From UBA920 sp964424635 (GTDB lineage Bacteria; Patescibacteriota; Doudnabacteria; UBA920), in contig CAYRJC010000015.1 in the NCBI GenBank assembly GCA_964424635.1, positions 1 to 18,742 on the forward strand: a DNA stretch of 18,742 nucleotides. The letters run 5' to 3'. Made by a program: the position numbers and the translations under genes. The notes beneath the pieces are model-generated. The model made no database searches, was not told the origin of the DNA, and was given only the letters and a program-made list of their open reading frames with translations. Positions within the stretch are counted from its first letter, which is position 1. Every line of letters begins with the position of its first letter. Shown here one piece after another: positions 13,151 through 18,742 of this stretch.

Positions 13151-16100
13151 GAACACTATAAAATTTGTATTGGTATTTCTGTTATTGTGGTCCTTTTCAT
13201 TTGTTGGTGAAGTTGAGTTTTCTAGCGATGCTCAAGCCGCTTTTAACGCTCAAATAAATTATCAAGGAAAGTTAACTAATAGTAGTAATGTAGCGGTTGC
13301 TGATGGTACATATAATATGGAATTTAAATTATACGATGCTTTGAGTAATGGAAACTTATTATGGACAGAGACCCGCACAGGGGGAAATAAAGTCACTGTC
13401 ACTAATGGTGTATTCAGTGTAATGCTTGGTGAAGTGTCTTCTTTGTCTGGAGTTAACTTTGACCAAACAGTTTATTTAGATGTGAATATCGGGGGAACTG
13501 GTAGTCCAAGCTGGGATGGCAGTATGTCTCCTCGTAAAAAAATAGGTGCTGTGCCAGCGGCATTCGTATCAAGTAATCTTAAAGGTACAGGTATTATTGA
13601 TCTAATTAATACCTCTACACAGGCATCTATTGGTTACGATGCTAGTAATAAAATTACTTTGGGAGTAGCGTCTAATGGTTTTACTACATTCACCGCTTCT
13701 GGCAGCGGCGCAGGTTTTAATTTAACTGGCGGCAATGTAGGTATTGGTACTTCTTCTCTTTCAGCAAAGCTTCATGTCACTGCTACAACCGAGCAGATGC
13801 GTATGTCTTACGATGCATCAAACTATACTAGCTTAACAACTTCTTCCGCAGGGGATTTAACCATTGCTCCGTCTGGCGGTGATTTGGCGATTACGGGGAA
13901 CGTAGATGTCTCGGGTACGCTGACTGCCGGCACCGGCGATGCATTTGCGGTAGGGTCAACAGGAATAGTTACTGCCGGTACGTGGCAGGGAACCACTGTT
14001 GGTATTGCATATGGTGGTACAGGAGCCACTAGCAGTCAAGGTGCAATTAACGCCATTTCGCAATTAACAACTAATGGGGATTTACTCTACCATAATGGCA
14101 CGAATTCAACCCGTTTAGCTCGAGGGTCTAATGGCCAGTGTCTAACTGCCAATGCAACTACTCTTGTATGGGGCAGTTGTGGTGCGGGCGGATCAACAAC
14201 TTTCGATACTATAGGAGACCCAACCGGGACAGGTGCAATTGCGATGGCTAACTACGCGCAAAGTTTAGATTGGGCTACGTTAACTAGTGAAATTGGGTTA
14301 ACGGTTACCGGTGGTAGTGCTATGACGACTGGAACAGCTCTCAAAATTGGAACTGCAACTTTTTCTCATACCACAACAGAGACGGGCCAGTTGGTGAATT
14401 TGGTTGTTACGGACGCCTCTACCAATACAAGTGGAACCGCAACTACCAATGGTTTAGACATAGACGTAACCATTAATACTACTGGTGCGGGTAGTAAGCA
14501 AATAAATGCTTTAAATATATCAACTCCAACATTGACTGGTTGTGCGAGCGGTGCGTGTACATTTGCGGGGTTGCGTTTTACAGGAGGTACTGGTAGTTTG
14601 GCCAACCTTACTAGTTATGGCTTGTATATAGATGCTGGCTCTGGTAGTGGAACAGAATATGCTGCTGCGTTTATGAACGGTAATGTTGGTATTGGTACGG
14701 CCACTCCTGTAAGTATGCTGCAAGTTGGTGCTGCAGCTAATCGTGGTGATATTAGTGTTTATGGAGACTTAAAAATTATTGGTGCAGATATTCAGCGATC
14801 TCTAAGTGGCATTATCGACATGTTTGTTTACGATACCACCCGTGATGCAGATGGTGGAGAATGGCGTGATTCTTTAATTTCACAGCAGATGTCTTGGGCA
14901 ACGGAAGGCAAGGATGACGGAATCGGTGACCCGTGTGTTATAGCTAGTGATGATAGGTGTGGTACTTCCACTTTTCCTCGAAAAGCAATCCTCGTTACAA
15001 CCACAGATGCTTTATATATATTTGATTCAGCCGACAATTCTTTATGGATGAAGTTCACTCAGGGCGGCACCTATTCGTTAGGGCCGGATGCAAACAATAA
15101 TCCATCAGGAGTTGGTGCTCAAAATGGAGTAGTTGTAGTGGGTACTAATGGATCTTCTGGAACCGGTATGTACGCTATCGACTTTAAACAAGATGTTATT
15201 TATCGTTATAACACAACTAATAGAACACAAGCAGATATTGATATTGGTAATCGTAACAGTACAGCCACCTATGCTGATAATGCTGAGACTGGCTTTGCGA
15301 TATTAAATAACCTAGTTAACGATGTTTCCATTGCCATGCAAACATCTTCAAATGAAGGATCCGCAGGTACTCTTATCGCTCCAATCGACTCGCAGGGTGG
15401 TCCAATGCGCGGAGTAACTATTATTGCTGCAGCTAATGACTCGGGGGTATCTGTGATTAATATGGGTACTCGCAAGGTCATTAATTATTCCGATGTCACT
15501 AATGATGACTATAACCAAGTAGTGATGACTACCCGTGGGCGTATGTATGCTACTAATGAAACCCAAGCTCAGCTAGAGGAATGGAAAGGAGTTGATACTG
15601 TTTCTACAAGTCAAGCAAATGGTACCCCAGGGAGAGTATACGATGAAACTATTGGTAAAAGTCCAATTACCACAGGTACGGCACCAACTATTTCTACTAG
15701 TCCAAGTTCGTTAGCGGTAATCGAGCGTGCTTCTAGTGCTCGCGAATCTGCCGCCGCTGGTCAAATTGATTCTGGTGATATTATATTTGTAGGTACTAAC
15801 CAGGGTTTGGCTGAAGTTCATACTTCTGGTGGTACATTAGTTGGAGCGTCTTGGTCAAAACTTACAACCACTACAGTCGCAACTCCATATATGGTTGGTG
15901 CAGTGCGTGGAATGTTCTCTTTTGACGATGCTGCTGGCTCGACATTTTCTAATAGTGCAATTGGTGCGGGGGCGAATAACGCTCGTTTGGATCAAGCTGG
16001 CGCCACTGCTCCTACTTATGGCGGCGGCGGGGTTCGTGGAACTGGTGTAAACTTTAACAATAACTCCTATTTGTGTTCTGATGCTAACGATGATGGTACG

Positions 16101-18674
16101 TGTGATGCTGATACCATATTTAATGCTGGTACAATTGGTTTTACAGTTTCCTTATGGTTTAAACATGGTACAACAGCTGCTTCGGATACTCTTTTTGAAC
16201 GTTGTTATACACCAGCTATTCCTACAGCAGCAGTAGGTTGTATTTGGGCAGGAATGACTTCTGCTGGAAACATTAAAATTGGATTAGATAGTATTACTAC
16301 GTGGACTTATGAAACTACTTATGACGACTCTGTAACTTCATCGGCTACGTATAACGATAACCAGTGGCATCATTTAGTTTATACAAACACAGATACTGAC
16401 ATTTGTCTATATATTGATGGACGTCAAGCTGCTGCGTGTGATACGTCCTTGGCAGCTACAGCAACGCTAGACGCATCCCAGGTACTTACTGTGGGTGGTG
16501 CTTGTTCTGGTGCTAATTGTGCTACTGGTACAAACTATTGGGACGGTTTTATTGATGATATGGTATGGAGTTCCAATGGTGGTACCACTGCTGATGGTTT
16601 GACAGCTCAAAGTGCAAATAAACTCTTTTTAGATGGCCGTGCTCATATGATTAGGCCATCTACTACAGTCGTAGATGCTACAGCTTTCAGCGCTACAACT
16701 CTAGGAGACTCTGGTGAGAATTATGTTCCAGATTCATTTGTTGGTTTGGTTGTGGAATTAACCGGAGGTACTGGATCTGGGCAAACAAGAACTATTATTT
16801 CAAATACTGCTACAACATTTACCGTATATCCTGCATTTACAGTTACTCCCGATACTACGACGGATTATCAAGTTTCCCCTGCCAAATTATATGGTGCAAC
16901 AAACAACGTAACTGCGATTAGTGTCGACGCCCCCACTAATCTTAATAGACTTCGTAAAGTATATATTGGTACTAGCGACGGTGCAGATGGAGGTGGTGTA
17001 ACTGTGTACACAAATGCAGGATCTGGTTCTATTAAAACAGAAGTTATCCATGCTAGTGCCGGTTATCCAAATGATGATTTGGGTACGTCGTGGTCTGATA
17101 CTGGTTCGGATAATATTACAGCTTTAGCGTCATATTCTGAAACTATGGTTTTAGGTACAGGGTCATTTATACGTATGCAACGTCGAGATGTTACGGCGAA
17201 GCAAATCCAAACCGAAACTATCAATGCCTTTGAGGATTTGCGGCAAACTATAGTTGCTGCTGGGTTGTTTGGTTCAACCCAAGACGTACTCGGTCTTGGT
17301 CAAGGTGCCGACTTAGCAGAATATTACTATTCCACCGATACTCTTGATTATGGAGATGTTGTAGTGATTGATCCATCTGGTAATGGTGATGATGTAGTTC
17401 GATCTACTCAAAAATATAGTAGCGGTCTGGTTGGTATCGTCGCGACCCGTCCCGGTATAGTGTTAGGGCATAGAGCTGAAAATGGTTTTCCTATAGCATT
17501 AACAGGACGTGTGCCAGTTAAACTTAGTTATGAGAATGGTCCGGTGAAGGCTGGAGATTATCTAACCTCATCTTCGATTCCTGGATACGCTATGCGCGCG
17601 ACTGGAGCAGGACCTGTAATTGGTAAAGCTTTGTCTAATAGTCCTTCTATTGAAGAGGCAGCTGACTGTCCTAGTGAAGAATTATTCAGTGCTATAACAC
17701 AAAAATGTGCTTCGGTGCTCGTATTCGTGGAGCATGGAGATTACTCCGGTATGGACATCAGTGAACTTATGAAGGAAATGGCAATTAGCGTTACAACCGA
17801 TGGCGCTCTAATAGAAGGTAGTACCGCTGGTCTAGTTGAAGCATCTACCGATTTATTGAGCGCGACAGGGTTGGCAATGGCAAGTGACGAAATGTCTACC
17901 GATGAAAAGATATTAGTATTTTTGAAATACGTTAAGCAAACTCGACAAGAACGGGGAGAAGGAGTTTCTGCCCAGCTATTTACCGACCGAGTAAGCGTAG
18001 CGTTCGAGATTATTACTCCCCAGGTAACTACGAGTGGATTAAAGGTTGAAAAAATTGGTAAGTTGGGTGAAAATCTGGATATGCTTAGCGATGTTTCTTT
18101 CTTCGGTCGCCCATACTTTAATACAGACACTGCTGGGTTTGCGCTGATTCGCGCGGGTGAGCAAACTGTTACGATCAATTTTGAGCGGGAATATGTCGAT
18201 CAGCCTATAGTGAATACAACCATAACACTAGATGACGTTCCACAAGATGCTGACGAAGCTACCACTGCGCAACTCGAGCAGTTAGAGCGTGACATTCTTT
18301 CCGGCGACTTACGCTATGTTGTCACAAAAAAATCTTTAAAAGGGTTCACTATTAAGTTAGCGCAGCCTGCTTTGGTAAATATGCAGTTTAGCTGGACTGC
18401 TTTGGCAGTAAAGCAACCAAAGATTTTTAGTAACGAACAATCGGAGAAATCTATAAGTGCTGACACACCTGCGAATGCTCCTGTGTTCGATAATTATGGT
18501 AATCCTGCAGGGATTCCACCGTATGAATTAATCGATTCTTCGAGTGATGAAGATAAAACTACCAATAATACTAGTTCGGCAGAGAGTAGTGAAATTCTAG
18601 GATTGAAGTCAGTTCCAAGTTCATCTTTCTCAGAAAATAATATCACTCCCTCTTCGCCAGACATTATAGAGTAG
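13143..18674 (+). CDS. Giant secreted surface/adhesin-like protein with LamG domain
   Basis: The protein has 1843 residues. Signal peptide to about residue 32 (SSDAQA). Residues 33-140 form the N-terminal domain INYQGKLTN...ADGTYNMEFKLYDA...KIGAVPAAF seen in many CPR surface proteins. Next are tail-fibre-like units: GNVGIGTSSL (197) and GNVGIGTATP (513), and GTWQGTT...YGGTGATSSQGA (near 290). From about 610 come propeller-like strands (ILVTTTDALYIFDS, VVVVGTNGSSGTGMYAID, DIIFVGTNQGLAEV), a LamG/jelly-roll domain at about 923-1145 (IGFTVSLWFKHG, NQWHHLVYT, CLYIDGRQ, WDGFIDDMVW) and more propeller-like strands to about 1350. The C-terminal module (from about 1388) has ADLAEYYYSTD...GRVPVKLSYENG, FFGRPYFNTDTAGFA and FSWTALAVK, as in the other giant. 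There is no TM or LPXTG. The final 70 residues are Ser/Asp-rich. Adhesion or surface fibre is inferred. Confidence 0.92.
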   Translation: MFKNTIKFVLVFLLLWSFSFVGEVEFSSDAQAAFNAQINYQGKLTNSSNVAVADGTYNMEFKLYDALSNGNLLWTETRTGGNKVTVTNGVFSVMLGEVSSLSGVNFDQTVYLDVNIGGTGSPSWDGSMSPRKKIGAVPAAFVSSNLKGTGIIDLINTSTQASIGYDASNKITLGVASNGFTTFTASGSGAGFNLTGGNVGIGTSSLSAKLHVTATTEQMRMSYDASNYTSLTTSSAGDLTIAPSGGDLAITGNVDVSGTLTAGTGDAFAVGSTGIVTAGTWQGTTVGIAYGGTGATSSQGAINAISQLTTNGDLLYHNGTNSTRLARGSNGQCLTANATTLVWGSCGAGGSTTFDTIGDPTGTGAIAMANYAQSLDWATLTSEIGLTVTGGSAMTTGTALKIGTATFSHTTTETGQLVNLVVTDASTNTSGTATTNGLDIDVTINTTGAGSKQINALNISTPTLTGCASGACTFAGLRFTGGTGSLANLTSYGLYIDAGSGSGTEYAAAFMNGNVGIGTATPVSMLQVGAAANRGDISVYGDLKIIGADIQRSLSGIIDMFVYDTTRDADGGEWRDSLISQQMSWATEGKDDGIGDPCVIASDDRCGTSTFPRKAILVTTTDALYIFDSADNSLWMKFTQGGTYSLGPDANNNPSGVGAQNGVVVVGTNGSSGTGMYAIDFKQDVIYRYNTTNRTQADIDIGNRNSTATYADNAETGFAILNNLVNDVSIAMQTSSNEGSAGTLIAPIDSQGGPMRGVTIIAAANDSGVSVINMGTRKVINYSDVTNDDYNQVVMTTRGRMYATNETQAQLEEWKGVDTVSTSQANGTPGRVYDETIGKSPITTGTAPTISTSPSSLAVIERASSARESAAAGQIDSGDIIFVGTNQGLAEVHTSGGTLVGASWSKLTTTTVATPYMVGAVRGMFSFDDAAGSTFSNSAIGAGANNARLDQAGATAPTYGGGGVRGTGVNFNNNSYLCSDANDDGTCDADTIFNAGTIGFTVSLWFKHGTTAASDTLFERCYTPAIPTAAVGCIWAGMTSAGNIKIGLDSITTWTYETTYDDSVTSSATYNDNQWHHLVYTNTDTDICLYIDGRQAAACDTSLAATATLDASQVLTVGGACSGANCATGTNYWDGFIDDMVWSSNGGTTADGLTAQSANKLFLDGRAHMIRPSTTVVDATAFSATTLGDSGENYVPDSFVGLVVELTGGTGSGQTRTIISNTATTFTVYPAFTVTPDTTTDYQVSPAKLYGATNNVTAISVDAPTNLNRLRKVYIGTSDGADGGGVTVYTNAGSGSIKTEVIHASAGYPNDDLGTSWSDTGSDNITALASYSETMVLGTGSFIRMQRRDVTAKQIQTETINAFEDLRQTIVAAGLFGSTQDVLGLGQGADLAEYYYSTDTLDYGDVVVIDPSGNGDDVVRSTQKYSSGLVGIVATRPGIVLGHRAENGFPIALTGRVPVKLSYENGPVKAGDYLTSSSIPGYAMRATGAGPVIGKALSNSPSIEEAADCPSEELFSAITQKCASVLVFVEHGDYSGMDISELMKEMAISVTTDGALIEGSTAGLVEASTDLLSATGLAMASDEMSTDEKILVFLKYVKQTRQERGEGVSAQLFTDRVSVAFEIITPQVTTSGLKVEKIGKLGENLDMLSDVSFFGRPYFNTDTAGFALIRAGEQTVTINFEREYVDQPIVNTTITLDDVPQDADEATTAQLEQLERDILSGDLRYVVTKKSLKGFTIKLAQPALVNMQFSWTALAVKQPKIFSNEQSEKSISADTPANAPVFDNYGNPAGIPPYELIDSSSDEDKTTNNTSSAESSEILGLKSVPSSSFSENNITPSSPDIIE

Positions 18675-18688
18675 TTATTTATTATTGT

Positions 18689-18713
18689 AAAAGACCACTT
18701 CAGTGGTCTTTTT
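18689..18713 (+). terminator. Strong rho-independent terminator
   Basis: AAAAGACCAC (18689-18698) pairs with GTGGTCTTTT (18703-18712) around a TTCA tetraloop and ends in a T-run, 15 nt after the giant gene's stop. The A-run on the left makes it potentially bidirectional. Confidence 0.92.
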
Positions 18714-18722
18714 AGATGTATT

Positions 18723-18731
18723 TGGTATAAT
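18723..18731 (+). promoter_or_regulatory. Possible extended -10 element of a gene beyond the window
   Basis: TGG followed by TATAAT (18726-18731) lies 10 nt after the terminator. The -35 position would fall inside the terminator stem and shows no match, so this would depend on the extended -10. The gene it would serve is outside the window. Confidence 0.35.
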
Positions 18732-18742
18732 ATAAATACAAA

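Noticed and set aside
17741..18178. Reverse-strand ORF of 145 residues
   Set aside because: It lies antisense to the conserved C-terminal module of the second giant; codon pattern and homology support the forward frame.

Overview
The window looks like a chromosomal segment of a Candidate Phyla Radiation (Patescibacteria) bacterium that is devoted almost entirely to cell-surface and secreted proteins. This placement rests on protein style. Two very large secreted proteins carry phage-tail-fibre-like GNVGIGT repeats and a C-terminal signature (FFGxPYFxxDTAGFA) that I associate with CPR genomes. Several short signal-peptide or TM-anchored beta-rich proteins also fit. DNA is AT-rich, most genes lack a Shine-Dalgarno sequence, and all eleven stop codons are TAA or TAG. 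A phylum below CPR cannot be named from this sequence. Nothing here is housekeeping, and there are no rRNA, tRNA, CRISPR or transposon sequences.

Layout. (1) Positions 1-7571, plus strand: a 5'-truncated giant protein (reading frame open from base 2 to 4855, with a 10-N assembly gap at 2850-2859). It is followed at short spacing by a small one-TM protein (4881-5345) and two related Ig-like/TM proteins (5381-6517, 6537-7571). (2) 7595-8599, minus strand: a lone NMT1/THI5-type substrate-binding protein with an uncleaved-looking N-terminal TM anchor. (3) 8600-8763: a divergent intergenic region with a near-consensus extended -10 promoter and a leader hairpin. (4) 8764-12621, plus strand: four exported proteins in the order WxL-like, WxLIP/DUF916-like with C-terminal TM, WxL-like, and FnIII-like with C-terminal TM. 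(5) 12622-12910: a palindrome, a rho-independent terminator, a second extended -10 promoter and a possible structured leader with a 21-codon ORF. (6) 12911-18674: a small excisionase/MerR-like HTH gene that overlaps, by 8 nt, the start of a complete 1843-residue giant surface protein. A strong terminator follows.

How the parts may work together (inference). The two giants share their C-terminal module but differ in the display part: a seven-repeat beta-propeller in the first; in the second, a propeller-like region apparently interrupted by a LamG domain. They look like modular adhesins or surface fibres. The smaller TM proteins could anchor or assemble them. The 8764-12621 cluster resembles in layout the WxL/WxLIP surface complexes of Firmicutes. 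The HTH protein is placed to regulate the second giant. None of these roles is proven by the sequence alone.
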